DNA of 64,000 nucleotides from Halomonas huangheensis (GCF_001431725.1 NZ_CP013106.1:3348001-3412000), one strand, 5' to 3'; numbered from the stretch's first letter, positions 34,282 through 43,450 are shown. A program made the numbers and translations. The notes: generated by a model not told the origin, from the sequence alone.

Positions 34282-35028
34282 CTATCGAGGACGCAGCCTC
34301 AACGCATCCATTCCACCATCCACCGGCAGGCAGACTCCCACCGTCGAACGGTTGCCGGGATCGGCCAGATAGACCACGGCCTGAGCCACCTCTTCGGCGG
34401 AGACAAGACGCCCATGGGGTTGGCGTGCCTCCAGTGCCGCTCGCTCGGCATCCGGGTCTGGCGCCTGCTGCAACAACCGGCCGACCCAAGGAGTATCCGC
34501 CGTACCGGGAGAGACGCAGTTCACCCGAATGCCTTCGTGCAGGTGATCGGCCGCCATCGCCCTGGTCAATGCCAGCACAGCGCCCTTGGTCGCCGAGTAC
34601 AGGGCTCGCTGCTGGATCCCCGCCGTTGCGGCGATCGAGGCCATGTTGATGATCGAGGCGCCATCCGACTCACGTAGGTAAGGCAAGGCGGCTCGTGAGA
34701 CCCGTGCCATACCGGCGACATTGACCTCCCAGGCGCGTGTCCACTCCTCGTCAGAGTTGGTGCCGACATCCCCCTGGGCACCGATACCGGCGTTGTTGAC
34801 CACGATATCGATACGCCCCAACGCATTGGCGACAGCCTCTACCGCGCGATCCACCCGTCCACTATCGGAGACATCGCACTCCTCCCAGTGGTGTCGGTTG
34901 TCGGGGTTATCTCGATCCAGTACCGCGACCCTCGCGCCTTCGTTGGCCAGGCGTTCGGCGATGGCTGCGCCGATACCCGAGGCGCCGCCAGTCACGATGG
35001 CGACCCGCCCTTCAAATCGTGATGTCAT
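34282..35028 (-). CDS. SDR oxidoreductase, probable 2-keto-3-deoxy-L-fuconate dehydrogenase
   Basis: A 248-residue short-chain dehydrogenase: TGGASGIG nucleotide motif (14-21), NNAG, the catalytic Ser in NMASIAA and YSATK, and the C-terminal VDGGM. As the last gene of the fucose operon it most likely oxidises 2-keto-3-deoxy-L-fuconate to the 2,4-diketo acid. Only 3 bp separate it from the hydrolase gene. Confidence 0.85.
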   Translation of the reverse strand: MTSRFEGRVAIVTGGASGIGAAIAERLANEGARVAVLDRDNPDNRHHWEECDVSDSGRVDRAVEAVANALGRIDIVVNNAGIGAQGDVGTNSDEEWTRAWEVNVAGMARVSRAALPYLRESDGASIINMASIAATAGIQQRALYSATKGAVLALTRAMAADHLHEGIRVNCVSPGTADTPWVGRLLQQAPDPDAERAALEARQPHGRLVSAEEVAQAVVYLADPGNRSTVGVCLPVDGGMDALRLRPR

Positions 35029-35031
35029 GGC

Positions 35032-35883
35032 TTAGCCCTCCCAGGCACGATATTGCTGACGCTGGCGCCCCAGACCATCGATCTCCACCTCTACCACATC
35101 ACCGGGCTTGAGATAGTCAAAGCGCCCCGAGACCGCGACGCCCTCAGGAGTCCCAGTGGAAATGATGTCGCCGGGTTCGAGTTGCATGTACTGCGACAGA
35201 TCCCACACGATTCTGGCGCAATCGAAGATCATGTCTGAGGTGCGAGAGTCCTGACGCGGCTCACCGTTGACCCAGGAGCGCAAACCAACATTGCCGGGAT
35301 CGAATTCATCGGCGGTCACTATCCATGGCCCCAGCGGCATATAGCCGGGACAGCACTTGCCCTTGCTCCACTGGCCACCGGAGGCCTCCAGCTGAAAGCG
35401 GCGCTCCGACAGATCATTGGCAAGCAGGTAGCCACCGATGTGCCCTGCGGCTTCTTCCACCGAGTCGCAGTAGCTGGCAGTGCTGCCGATCACGATGGCC
35501 AACTCGACCTCCCAGTCGGTCTTTTCGGAGCCTCGTGCAATGGTGACGGTGTCATCGGGGCCAGCAATGGTATTGGGCGTCTTGAAGAAGACGATGGGTT
35601 GATTCGGCGGTTCAGCACCGGATTCGGCGGCGTGTGCGGCGTAGTTCTGACCGATACAAATCACCGAACCCACCGCAGCCACCGGTGAGCCAAAGCGCAG
35701 CTCGCTCCCCAGTTCGATGGCGGTGAGGCGCCCGGCATCCAATAGCTCGCGAAGCTTCGCCACTCCGTTGTTCTTCCAGAAATTCGGGCCGAAATCACCG
35801 ACCGGCGAGGCGTCGTAGAGAACGCCTTCTACCTCGATCAATGGCAATTCGTTACCGATCGCTCCACGGCGCAACAGTTTCAT
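35032..35883 (-). CDS. FAH-family hydrolase, probable 2,4-diketo-3-deoxy-L-fuconate hydrolase
   Basis: A 283-residue fumarylacetoacetate-hydrolase-family enzyme with CIGQNYAAHAAE, the metal-site acids in DWEVELAIVIG and the C-terminal STGTPEGV signature. In the non-phosphorylative L-fucose route the family member splits 2,4-diketo-3-deoxy-L-fuconate into pyruvate and L-lactate. The start overlaps the aldo/keto reductase stop by 4 bp. Confidence 0.87.
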   Translation of the reverse strand: MKLLRRGAIGNELPLIEVEGVLYDASPVGDFGPNFWKNNGVAKLRELLDAGRLTAIELGSELRFGSPVAAVGSVICIGQNYAAHAAESGAEPPNQPIVFFKTPNTIAGPDDTVTIARGSEKTDWEVELAIVIGSTASYCDSVEEAAGHIGGYLLANDLSERRFQLEASGGQWSKGKCCPGYMPLGPWIVTADEFDPGNVGLRSWVNGEPRQDSRTSDMIFDCARIVWDLSQYMQLEPGDIISTGTPEGVAVSGRFDYLKPGDVVEVEIDGLGRQRQQYRAWEG

Positions 35884-36878
35884 GTGGTCTCCTTCATCAG
35901 GCCTCGGGCCTGCAGTTCACTCCAGAAAGCCTCGGGAATATCACTCGAGGCCAGTGCATGATTTCGCTTCACCTGCTCGGACGAGCGCATTCCCGCCATG
36001 ACATTGACCACGGCGGGATGCCGCCACGGAAAGGCCAGCGCCGCCGCCGGGAGGCGAACATCGTGAGCGCGCGCCACACTGGCGAGTTCACACGCACGTT
36101 CCAGAACAGACGCGGGGGCCTGGCCATACTCGTACCAGGCATCGGCAGGCGGCTCGTCCCGTGCCAACAGCCCTGAGTTGAATACCCCGACGGCCACGAC
36201 ACCGACCTGCTTCTCCAGGCACGCTGACATCAGGCCCACCCGCTCCTGCTCCAGCAGCGTGTAGCGGCCGGCCAGCATGATCAGATCGGGGGCAGCCTTG
36301 TCGACAAAGCGCTTGAGCATCTCGGCATCCTTGGAGCCCACGCCCCAGGCGGCGATCCTGCCCTGCTCACGTAGCCGGTTGAGCTCGGGCACTGCACCGG
36401 CCAAGGCCTCCTCGAAGCGATCTGTCGGCTCCTCCGGATCGTGAATCCAGAGGATGTCCACGGATTCCATCTCGAGACGCGCCAGCGATTCCTCCAGGCT
36501 CTGCCTCACGCCCTCGGCGGTGTAGTCACGCACGCGAGTCAGGTCGTCAGGCACGTGGAAGCCATTGGTTTCATCGCTGCCCTGGGGCGCAGGATTAGGT
36601 GCCAACCGGCGTCCGACCTTGGTGGAGATGACGTAGTCCTGCGGTGAGCGGCCTTTCAACGCCTTACCCAGGCGCTGCTCGGAAAGCCCGAGCCCATAAT
36701 GGGGCGCGGTATCAAAGAAGCGCAGCCCGAGCTCCCAGGCGGTATCCACGGCAGCCAGACAGTCTTCCTCGGGGGTTACCTTGCCCATATTGCCGAACTG
36801 CGCCGCCCCCACACCGAGGCCCTCGAAGGCACGACGCAACTTGGCTGGAAGCCGCGCGGAGATTGACGCTAGCGTCAT
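35880..36878 (-). CDS. Aldo/keto reductase, probable L-fucose dehydrogenase
   Basis: A 332-residue AKR-fold enzyme (FFDTAPHYGLGLSEQRLGKAL; catalytic Asp/Tyr/Lys region visible). It resembles L-fucose/D-threo-aldose dehydrogenases, which oxidise L-fucose to L-fuconolactone. The ATG at 36878 shares a base with the lactonase stop (TGATG); the open frame upstream is not family-like. Confidence 0.84.
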   Translation of the reverse strand: MTLASISARLPAKLRRAFEGLGVGAAQFGNMGKVTPEEDCLAAVDTAWELGLRFFDTAPHYGLGLSEQRLGKALKGRSPQDYVISTKVGRRLAPNPAPQGSDETNGFHVPDDLTRVRDYTAEGVRQSLEESLARLEMESVDILWIHDPEEPTDRFEEALAGAVPELNRLREQGRIAAWGVGSKDAEMLKRFVDKAAPDLIMLAGRYTLLEQERVGLMSACLEKQVGVVAVGVFNSGLLARDEPPADAWYEYGQAPASVLERACELASVARAHDVRLPAAALAFPWRHPAVVNVMAGMRSSEQVKRNHALASSDIPEAFWSELQARGLMKETT

Positions 36879-37669
36879 CACACCGCCCTCCTCTTGTAGA
36901 TGTTCACAGCATTGGCTTCTGCCACCGCAGGACGCAGGGAGACAGCAAGGCGCTCCAGTACTCTTTCGCACCAGTCCGATGAATCCTTGCTGACGGGGCT
37001 ATCGCTGCCGAGCAGGCAACGCTCGCTGCTGAAGGTTTCGATGGCGGTATCGAGGATGTCCGGAGCGCAGCGTTCGAGCTCATCGGCGTTCTGGCACTCC
37101 GCCGGCAACCCAGACAGCTTGCAGAACACGTTGTCGAACTCGGCAAGCCGCGCCAGATTCCGCTGCCAGACATCACGGGACGACACATCGCGTACATTGG
37201 GTTTGCCCATGTGGTCCAGCACCACTGTCAGCTCCGGCACCTTTTCGATCAGCGCCAGCAGACGAGGCAGTTCGTGGTCTCTGACACAGGCATCGAACGG
37301 CAGGCCATAGGCGACCAGTTGCTTCAGACCATCGAGGAAGAGCGCCGAATCAAACAGCTCCCGGTCCTGCAGCAGACGCCGGACACCGACCACTTGAGGC
37401 ACGGAGGCGATGCGCGCCAGCGCCCTCTCGGACTGTGGATGCTCGAGAGGAACGCTCACCACCACGCCATGGACTCGCGGATCCTTCTCGGCAAGCGAGA
37501 CCAGCCAATCAGCCTCCTCCACGGGATCGGTGGCATCGGCCTCGACCAGCACGAAGCGTCGGTCCTGCCCGTGGGGAATATCCGCCATGGCGGGCAACCC
37601 CGCGTCCAACAGCCAGGGAATCCGCACCGCGGCGGTGTCCCAGACATGGAGATGGGTATCAATCATCAT
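36878..37669 (-). CDS. Amidohydrolase, probable L-fuconolactonase
   Basis: A 263-residue TIM-barrel hydrolase of the amidohydrolase_2 family. The N-terminal metal motif is MIDTHLHVWD, and other residues lie in LDHMGKP and in the C-terminal LLGSDSPVS. It opens L-fuconolactone to L-fuconate. The start at 37669 overlaps the mutarotase stop. Confidence 0.87.
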   Translation of the reverse strand: MMIDTHLHVWDTAAVRIPWLLDAGLPAMADIPHGQDRRFVLVEADATDPVEEADWLVSLAEKDPRVHGVVVSVPLEHPQSERALARIASVPQVVGVRRLLQDRELFDSALFLDGLKQLVAYGLPFDACVRDHELPRLLALIEKVPELTVVLDHMGKPNVRDVSSRDVWQRNLARLAEFDNVFCKLSGLPAECQNADELERCAPDILDTAIETFSSERCLLGSDSPVSKDSSDWCERVLERLAVSLRPAVAEANAVNIYKRRAV

Positions 37670-38100
37670 GGAACGCCTATCGTCAGCAGAAAGTTGGTGT
37701 AAGGGCGACGTTCTCCGGTCGCAACCACCAGACACACATCCGGCTCGCGGCAGGCCGCGTAGAACGCCCATCGGTCGAGGCTCGACCAGGTGATTTCACT
37801 GCCGCCTGCGTGGCGATGGTCCGCCAGATGCCGCTGGCACTCGGTGACCGAATCGGAGGCTTCGCCCTCGGCGGTGGCCATGAAGGTGATCTCCTCCACG
37901 GCGATGGACTGCGCCACCGCATCCATCACCGCCAGTGCAGGCACCATCCCCTCGCAGAGATTGAGGTACACCCGAGTCGCGTTGGCCGGCGCTGCCGTCG
38001 AATGCGGATACAGCGCGTCAGCCACCAGTACCCTGGCACCGTGGCCTGCTGCGGCGAGGGCGTGCAGCAGTTGGGGGTGAAGTAGCGGCCCGTTGATCAT
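37666..38100 (-). CDS. fucU: L-fucose mutarotase (RbsD/FucU family)
   Basis: A 144-residue FucU/RbsD-type protein (LLHALAAAGHGARVLVADALYP, with the family His, and a C-terminal RPYTNFLLTIG). It interconverts fucose anomers for the dehydrogenase. The ATG at 38100 overlaps the fuconate dehydratase stop (ATGA). Confidence 0.9.
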   Translation of the reverse strand: MINGPLLHPQLLHALAAAGHGARVLVADALYPHSTAAPANATRVYLNLCEGMVPALAVMDAVAQSIAVEEITFMATAEGEASDSVTECQRHLADHRHAGGSEITWSSLDRWAFYAACREPDVCLVVATGERRPYTNFLLTIGVP

Positions 38101-39419
38101 GCTGGCACCGCTTGTCGACGCCGGGCCCACTCAGCCCCGTCCGGCCACGCCCAGGCGGCCAAGGTCTCGGCCTTGATCTCCGCTGAATATCCCGGGCGAG
38201 AAGGCAAGGTGTAGGCGCCGTTTTTGACGTAGCAGGGATCGACGAAGTGTTCGTGCAGGTGATCGACAAACTCAGCCACGCGACCCTCCACCGGGCCCGA
38301 CACGGCGATGTGGTCGATCATCACCAGGTGATTGACCAGTTCGCACAGCCCCACCCCGCCCGCATGCGGGCAGACAGGCTTGCCGAACTTCTTCGCCATC
38401 AGCAGCACCGGGATGATTTCGTTGATACTGGCGAGTCGGCACGAGTCGATCTGCACGAAATCCACCGCCTCGGCCTGCAGCAACTGCTTGAACAGCACAC
38501 GGTTCATCCCGTGCTCACCGGTGGCAACACCGATCCCCAACGGACGCACTCCATCGGCGATGCTGCGGTGACCCAGCACATCATCCGGGCTGGTCGGCTC
38601 TTCGATCCACAGCAGATTGTGGTGGGCCAGAGCCTCTACACGCTCGATGGCCTCAGGCACGTCCCAGATCTGGTTGGCATCGATCATCAGCGCCACATCA
38701 GGGCCGATTACCGAACGTGCGATACCCAATCGACGTTCATCGTCAGCAGGGTCGGCACCAACCTTGAGTTTGATGTGCCGGTACCCCTCTTGCATGGCTT
38801 CTCGGCACAGTCGGGCCAGCTTCTCGTCCGAGTACCCCAGCCACCCGGCCGATGTCGTGTAGCAGGGGAATCCGTGCTCGCTCAGTTCGGCGATACGCTG
38901 CTGCTGGAATGGCCGCTGTTCCTTGAGCATTGCCACTGCCTCTTCGGCGCTCAGCACGTCGCTGAGGTAGCTGAGATCCAACTGTTCGACGAGCACTTCC
39001 GGCTCCATGTCGCAGACCAATTGCCACAGCGGAAGGCCCGCCCGACGCGCAGCCAGATCCCACACCGCATTCATTACCGCAGCGCGAGCCAGATGTACGA
39101 CGCCCTTATCCGGCCCCAACCAACGCAGCTGTGAATCCGCGGCCAGCTCGCGATAGATTGCCCCCGGAGCCTGGCACACCTGCGCCACATCGCGGCCGAC
39201 AAGGCGAGCGGACAAGGCCTCCATGGCCTGAAGACAAATCTCGTTGCCGCGCCCTATAGTGAAGGTGAACCCGCATCCGTAGAGCGCGATGTCATCGGTC
39301 GCCAGTCTGATATAGGCCGCAGAGTAGTCGGCATCCTTGTTCACCGCGTCGGAGCCGTCGCTGCTGTCCGAAGTCGGAAAACGCAAATCCACTAGTTCGA
39401 TTGATGTGATGACAGGCAC
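38097..39419 (-). CDS. L-fuconate dehydratase (enolase superfamily)
   Basis: A 440-residue enolase-superfamily enzyme. Catalytic and metal residues are at the family positions: Lys217/Lys219 in KLKVGAD, Asp247 and Asn249 in IDANQ, Glu273, Glu302 and His352 in PHAGGVG. It dehydrates L-fuconate to 2-keto-3-deoxy-L-fuconate. First gene of the six-gene leftward operon, divergent from the GntR regulator. Confidence 0.92.
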   Translation of the reverse strand: MPVITSIELVDLRFPTSDSSDGSDAVNKDADYSAAYIRLATDDIALYGCGFTFTIGRGNEICLQAMEALSARLVGRDVAQVCQAPGAIYRELAADSQLRWLGPDKGVVHLARAAVMNAVWDLAARRAGLPLWQLVCDMEPEVLVEQLDLSYLSDVLSAEEAVAMLKEQRPFQQQRIAELSEHGFPCYTTSAGWLGYSDEKLARLCREAMQEGYRHIKLKVGADPADDERRLGIARSVIGPDVALMIDANQIWDVPEAIERVEALAHHNLLWIEEPTSPDDVLGHRSIADGVRPLGIGVATGEHGMNRVLFKQLLQAEAVDFVQIDSCRLASINEIIPVLLMAKKFGKPVCPHAGGVGLCELVNHLVMIDHIAVSGPVEGRVAEFVDHLHEHFVDPCYVKNGAYTLPSRPGYSAEIKAETLAAWAWPDGAEWARRRQAVPA

Positions 39420-39459
39420 GTATCGCCCTCCAGATTCATCAGGTGTATTAAATTGCCAA

Positions 39460-39470
39460 CGGAAATTCCG
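39460..39470. promoter_or_regulatory. Candidate operator between the fucose operon and its regulator
   Basis: The inverted repeat CGGAA-A-TTCCG sits midway in the 102-bp divergent region. It is a plausible site for the GntR/FadR-type regulator. Confidence 0.45.
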
Positions 39471-39521
39471 ATAGAATTGAGCTAATTGTTTTTTCCCAGA
39501 CCCGAGCCGGAGACATCTTTC

Positions 39522-40253
39522 ATGCCGCCTTCTCCCCCGCCCGACAGTGACCAGCGCCGTCCCTCCCAGTACGAAGTGGTCGTTCAGGGCATCCAGGAGA
39601 TGATCGTCGCCGGCGAAATCGCTCCGGGAGATCGACTGCCCATCGAGTCGATTCTCGCCACTCGCTTCGGCGTCTCGCGCAGCTCACTCCGCGAAGGCGT
39701 GAGAGCGCTGGTCGCCATGGGCATCCTCGAAACACGCCAGGGTTCCGGCACCACCGTCACCTCGCTCGCCCCCGGGTTGCTGCTGAAGCCTCTCGAGTTC
39801 TGGGCGGGTATCCAGGCGGGTAAGTCATCCCGAGACCTGCACAACGTACGCCAAGCGCTGGAGGTCGAGTCCGCTGCTGCGGCGGCGATGCGTCGAACCG
39901 ACGAAGACATCGAGCGCCTGCAGGCTGTACTGGCCGACGCCGAGCCCGCCATCCGTGCACTCGATCACGAAGCCGCGATGGCCTTCGACCTCGAGTTTCA
40001 CCTCACGCTGGCGAGGATCTCCCGCAACGCAGTGCTGATCGCACTGCTCGAGGCACTTTCTCGACCGACCCTGCGGATGAGGCTGTGGCAGTCCATTCAC
40101 CTCAGCGGACGCCTTGCCATCACCCACCAGGAACATCAGGCCATCCTCAATGCCGTGATTGCTGGCGACCCGCGAAGCGCCCATGCCGCCATGCAGACCC
40201 ATCTATCTCAGGTCGCCGTGGTCCTGCAGGACGCCTCGGACAGCGCCTCCTAG
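39522..40253 (+). CDS. GntR-family regulator (FadR/FCD subfamily)
   Basis: A 243-residue regulator with an N-terminal winged helix (about 18-85, GDRLPIESILATRFGVSRSSLREGVRAL) and an FCD all-helical effector domain (about 110-235) with metal-binding His residues. It probably represses the fucose operon until a pathway acid binds. The ATG at 39522 was chosen over a TTG at 39486. It overlaps the fucP remnant end-to-end by 4 bp. Confidence 0.87.
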   Translation: MPPSPPPDSDQRRPSQYEVVVQGIQEMIVAGEIAPGDRLPIESILATRFGVSRSSLREGVRALVAMGILETRQGSGTTVTSLAPGLLLKPLEFWAGIQAGKSSRDLHNVRQALEVESAAAAAMRRTDEDIERLQAVLADAEPAIRALDHEAAMAFDLEFHLTLARISRNAVLIALLEALSRPTLRMRLWQSIHLSGRLAITHQEHQAILNAVIAGDPRSAHAAMQTHLSQVAVVLQDASDSAS

Positions 40254-41596
40254 GCCAGATCACCTTCGCTAGCCTCGCCCTCGCGCGGATGACGCTGGAC
40301 ATAGATCCCGAAGGCCACGATCACCGCGAAGCACAGGGCCACCACCACGTAACTGACCTGCGCTGAAGTGACATCGATCAGCCAACCCTGGACCAGCGGC
40401 ACCAGCGCGCCACCGACGATCGCCATCACCAGGCCGGCGGCGCCGTACTTGGTGTCTTGCCCCAGGCCTTCGAGGGAAATGCCGTAGATGGTTGGGAACA
40501 GCAGCGAGATGCAGGCGCTCAACAGCACAATGGCCACCGCACCAATCAGGTTGCCGCTGAGCACCGCCACCATCGACAGCGCGACACCGAGCACACACAT
40601 CCACGTCATCAGCTTGCGTGGGTCTATCCGGCCCATGATGCTCACCATAACGAAGCGCGAGACAAGAAAGACCAGCAGCGAGGCCTGCAGCCAATAACCC
40701 GCCTCGGTGTCGCTTACGCCCATTTCCTGAGTCACGTAGTGGATGGTGAACGTCCAGGTGCAGGTCTAGGCGGCCACGTTGAAGAACTGAGCCACCACCC
40801 CGAAGGCATAACGACGGTTACGCACCAACCGGCCCAGACGGCTGCCCGGCAGCGCCTTCACATCGCTCTTGCTGTCCGCCATCAACGCCTGGCGACGAGG
40901 CACCCGCACCATCGCAATGGCAATCGCGATCACGATGTAGACCAGGGCCAGCGTGATGTAGGGCCCCATGACCGCCTGCAGTTCCGCCGACTGCATCTCT
41001 GCCAGCGCATCGCGAGTCAAGGAAGCACGCTGCTCAGCGGTTGCCGGATTGACGTGGGGAAGAATGAATATCGCAGCGAGCAGCACCCCAAGATTGGAGC
41101 CCACCGGATTGAAGGACTGAGCGAAATTCAGCCGCCGAGTCGCGTTGTCGCGCGGCCCCATCGCCATGACATAAGGGTTGGCGGATGTCTCTAGGATCGA
41201 CAGACCCGCCGCCAGAGTGAAGAGCGCCACCAGGAACATGGAGTAGGTCATCATCTGAGAGGCAGGCAGAAACAGAAGCCCCCCAGTGGCCGCCAGCAAC
41301 AGGCCAATCAGTACACCGCCCTTGTAACCCAGGCGCGAATTGATCCAGGCCGCCGGAATCGCCAAGGCGAAATAAGCACCGTAGTACGCAAACTGCACCA
41401 GCGAAGCCTGCAGCGCGCTCATCGAGAAGACCGAACCGAAGACAGAAACCAGCGGATCCGTCAGATTGCCGGCAAGCCCCCAGGCCGCGAAGCAGGTAAC
41501 GATAAGAATAAAGGGCAACAACATGCCCCGGTGCAGGAAAGAGGATTGTTCCGGGGCCGGCTGCTCCGCAGCCGCCGCGGTTGAGGATGCATCCAC
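40250..41596 (-). pseudogene. fucP: L-fucose:H+ symporter (FucP-like) with an in-frame TAG
   Basis: A major-facilitator sugar permease of the FucP type, about 448 codons from a GTG at 41596 with an AAGGAG site. Hydrophobic segments, GNLTDPL, the central NPYVMAMGP and TSANP-like motifs are intact. The frame stops at 40766-40768 with TAG where relatives carry Gln (AQFFNVAA, stop, TCTWTFTIHYV). It then continues in the same frame to 40250 with FucP-like sequence (DTEAGYWLQASLLVF, VVALCFAVI). A single CAG to TAG change explains it. Either the permease is inactivated or the amber codon is read through or suppressed. Confidence 0.85.
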
Positions 41597-41697
41597 AAAT
41601 GACTCCTTGTAGTGTTTGTTGAGACAATTGATCAGATGAATTTTGTTGCTGAGGGAGAAACTAGACGAGGTATGCAGCAATGACAAGGAATTCCTCC

Positions 41698-41713
41698 TAA
41701 GACAAACGTCTTA
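41698..41713. promoter_or_regulatory. Inverted repeat upstream of fucP
   Basis: TAAGAC (41698-41703), spacer AAAC, GTCTTA (41708-41713), about 100 bp upstream of the permease start. Possible regulator site; not the same sequence as the repeat at 39460. Confidence 0.35.
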
Positions 41714-42115
41714 CGAATAACGAAAAACCCAACCATTAATGGCTGTTTTTAAACCATAAAAATCAACAAACAGGGAGTAACAATAAGAGAAGAGAGACAA
41801 CGAGAAGGCAGAGACATCCAGACAGCAAACCGCGCCGGGCGCTCACTGAAACAAAAATAGATACGATGAATAGGCCAGTCACGGCCACACCGGGACCGGC
41901 CCGTCACGCATCCCTGCGGGTAGAAAGCGGGGCAACATAGGCCAATCGAAAGGAAGGCAGCAACGAAGGGTAACGACCCGAGAAGCAGTCGCGAAAACAG
42001 CGGGGAGACAAGCAGTGGCAATGCGGGGCTAATCGCGAGCGCGGGAGAAGCTCAGACCAGCATTCGAAACCTGCGGAGATATTCTGGCCTCACGGGAACA
42101 AGGCAGTGCGCTTAT

Positions 42116-42160
42116 GTGGGCCTAGCTGGATTCGAACCAGCGACTAAGGGATTATGAGTT
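42116..42160. repeat. Left attachment site (tRNA-Ile 3'-half copy)
   Basis: The sequence repeats the 3' half of the tRNA at 63811-63887, including the identical AAGGGATTATGAGT block (anticodon arm) and TCGAACCAGCGA (T arm). Only a few substitutions differ. The 5' half of the tRNA is absent, so this is an att repeat, not a tRNA gene. Confidence 0.88.
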
Positions 42161-42280
42161 CGCTTTTAAAACAATAAGTTACTGATACAAAAGGAAAAGC
42201 AACCGTAATTGAGCGAAAGGTACAGTTCTTTTGAATCAGTAGGTTAGCGAAAGATGAGGATAGCACACGAAGCTGGTGTG

Positions 42281-42298
42281 TGTACCGCTCGTGTACCG
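42281..42298. promoter_or_regulatory. Left arm-type site pair for integrase (candidate)
   Basis: TGTACCG occurs at 42281 and 42292, 11 bp apart, 120 bp inside the left att repeat. An inverse copy (GGTACA) is at 42219. The same pair with the same step is at 63745/63756 near the right end. Confidence 0.55.
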
Positions 42299-42301
42299 TT
42301 T

Positions 42302-42376
42302 GAGATCTTCCTCTCTCCCGAATAGCATGCCTCAGGGGGAGCGAAAAACCGCTCGCCTCAAAGGCATGCTGATCTC
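42302..42376. repeat. Large hairpin at the island's left end
   Basis: GAGATC (42302-42307) pairs with GATCTC (42371-42376); AGCATGCCT (42324-42332) pairs with AGGCATGCT (42362-42370); AGCG and CGCT close a small inner loop. It lies between the left att site and the cassette. Possible transcription barrier, Xis/regulator site or cassette remnant. Confidence 0.55.
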
Positions 42377-42410
42377 TTACGGCTAAAAGAGGACACTCAG
42401 CCAGTGCAAA

Positions 42411-42487
42411 TTTAACGCCCGGCTCACGCGCCGGTTTGGAGCCGCAAAGCGGCGGAAAATTGGTCGCTGTGCAGCCGACTGTTAGAG
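42411..42487 (-). other. attC-like recombination site (left cassette)
   Basis: In the leftward orientation the site begins CTCTAAC and ends GTTAAAT, which fits the GTTRRRY core. The outer arms GGCT-CAC-GC and the complement of GCTGTGCAGCC pair only if two bases (G and A) stay unpaired. Such extrahelical bases are the hallmark of integron attC sites. It lies 22 bp after the stop of the DUF2971 gene. Confidence 0.65.
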
Positions 42488-42509
42488 AATGATTGGCGCC
42501 GAGCTTCGT

Positions 42510-43238
42510 TCACTTTTCGCCAACTTTCATAATCGATGAATGCCGGACTAGTCGAGGTTCAATTCCCAAAGATTCGACAACCCTTTTCAAAGCCTCAAGC
42601 TGCCACTCGCCAGCCCATGGAGAGATGACAACTCTTTCGAGTGCTTTACTCAAATCCAGTCCAATTAACTTGGGCTTATCTACTGAGCTCTGCTCAGTAT
42701 CTGTGACCGCCACGCGGAACTCTTGCTCAGCGAAATAACCATGCTGCTTATGAAACGAAAAAGACACATCAGTTTCGTCGGGGACTTTTTCCTTAGCGTA
42801 ATTTATATATTGGACGGGCCCTGCTATGTAGTTGTAATCAGAATCAAGCGCACCGAGTAGGTTCCCTGCTGTAGTCTTGATAGCAACTCCATTTTGTCGA
42901 CTTCCATAAACCCGCCACATGAGAGAGCACTCACTATCAAGCTGTTGCCAACTTGTTACCCAGGTATTTTTTCGAACAGCTTCTAGCCGATTACGCAGGT
43001 CATCGATTTCACTAACAGGTCTGGCGAAACTTTGGCTCATATCGGTGAAATCGAGAGAAAGGGTGACCTCATTTTGAAGAGGCATACGGCCTTCAAATCC
43101 ATCCTCGAACTCAGACAGACTCGTAAACTTTAATTTTTCCCCTGTAATTAGGCTCAGAAAGCCATAAACATCCATATACCGCCAGAGAGGGGTGCTGTCG
43201 TCCCAATGATCTTCATTGACTCGAGTATGGTTTCCCAA
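42510..43238 (-). CDS. DUF2971 protein, integron-like cassette gene
   Basis: A 242-residue protein with the DUF2971 pattern: WRYMDVYGFLSLI near the N-terminus, LSEFEDGFEG, SLMWRVYGSRQNGVAIKTT and a C-terminal RVVISPWAG. The family is common in defence islands and integron cassettes, with unknown activity. A TTG start with GAGGT five bases before it is used; the ATG just upstream leads to a stop. It starts 15 bp after the attI-like core and is closed by an attC-like site, with AT-richer composition than the island backbone. Confidence 0.75.
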   Translation of the reverse strand: MGNHTRVNEDHWDDSTPLWRYMDVYGFLSLITGEKLKFTSLSEFEDGFEGRMPLQNEVTLSLDFTDMSQSFARPVSEIDDLRNRLEAVRKNTWVTSWQQLDSECSLMWRVYGSRQNGVAIKTTAGNLLGALDSDYNYIAGPVQYINYAKEKVPDETDVSFSFHKQHGYFAEQEFRVAVTDTEQSSVDKPKLIGLDLSKALERVVISPWAGEWQLEALKRVVESLGIEPRLVRHSSIMKVGEK

Positions 43239-43253
43239 GGTTTACCTCATTTC

Positions 43254-43450
43254 TAACAGGTATTAGACAGCGCGCTCGTTTATTGACTTGAACGAGCGCG
43301 CGCGTTCAACATTCTTATACCGCCACATCAAACCACTGATTTTTCGTTGTATTTTCGTTGACGTGGCTATATAACACCAATCAACGAGCATGCTGCCTTT
43401 TCCGACATGTCGGTTTTGGATCGCTATCCGCCATGACAGACTCCTACCGT
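43254..43450 (-). repeat. attI-like element, copy 1
   Basis: About 195 bp, roughly 80 percent identical to 62436-62630 and in the same orientation. Identity begins at TAACAGGTATTAGA (minus strand: TCTAATACCTGTTAG). The flanking sequence on the cassette side is unrelated from the GTTAG core onward, as expected at a cassette insertion point. It includes the inverted repeat TTGAACG-8-CGTTCAA at 43288-43309. It separates the hsdR end from the DUF2971 cassette. Confidence 0.7.

Noticed and set aside
41749..42021. 90-codon minus-strand frame upstream of fucP
   Set aside because: Composition unlike a protein, no start signal, and no similarity noticed.
42116..42160. Second tRNA gene at the left end
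   Set aside because: Only the 3' half is present; acceptor and D arms are missing, so it is an att copy.
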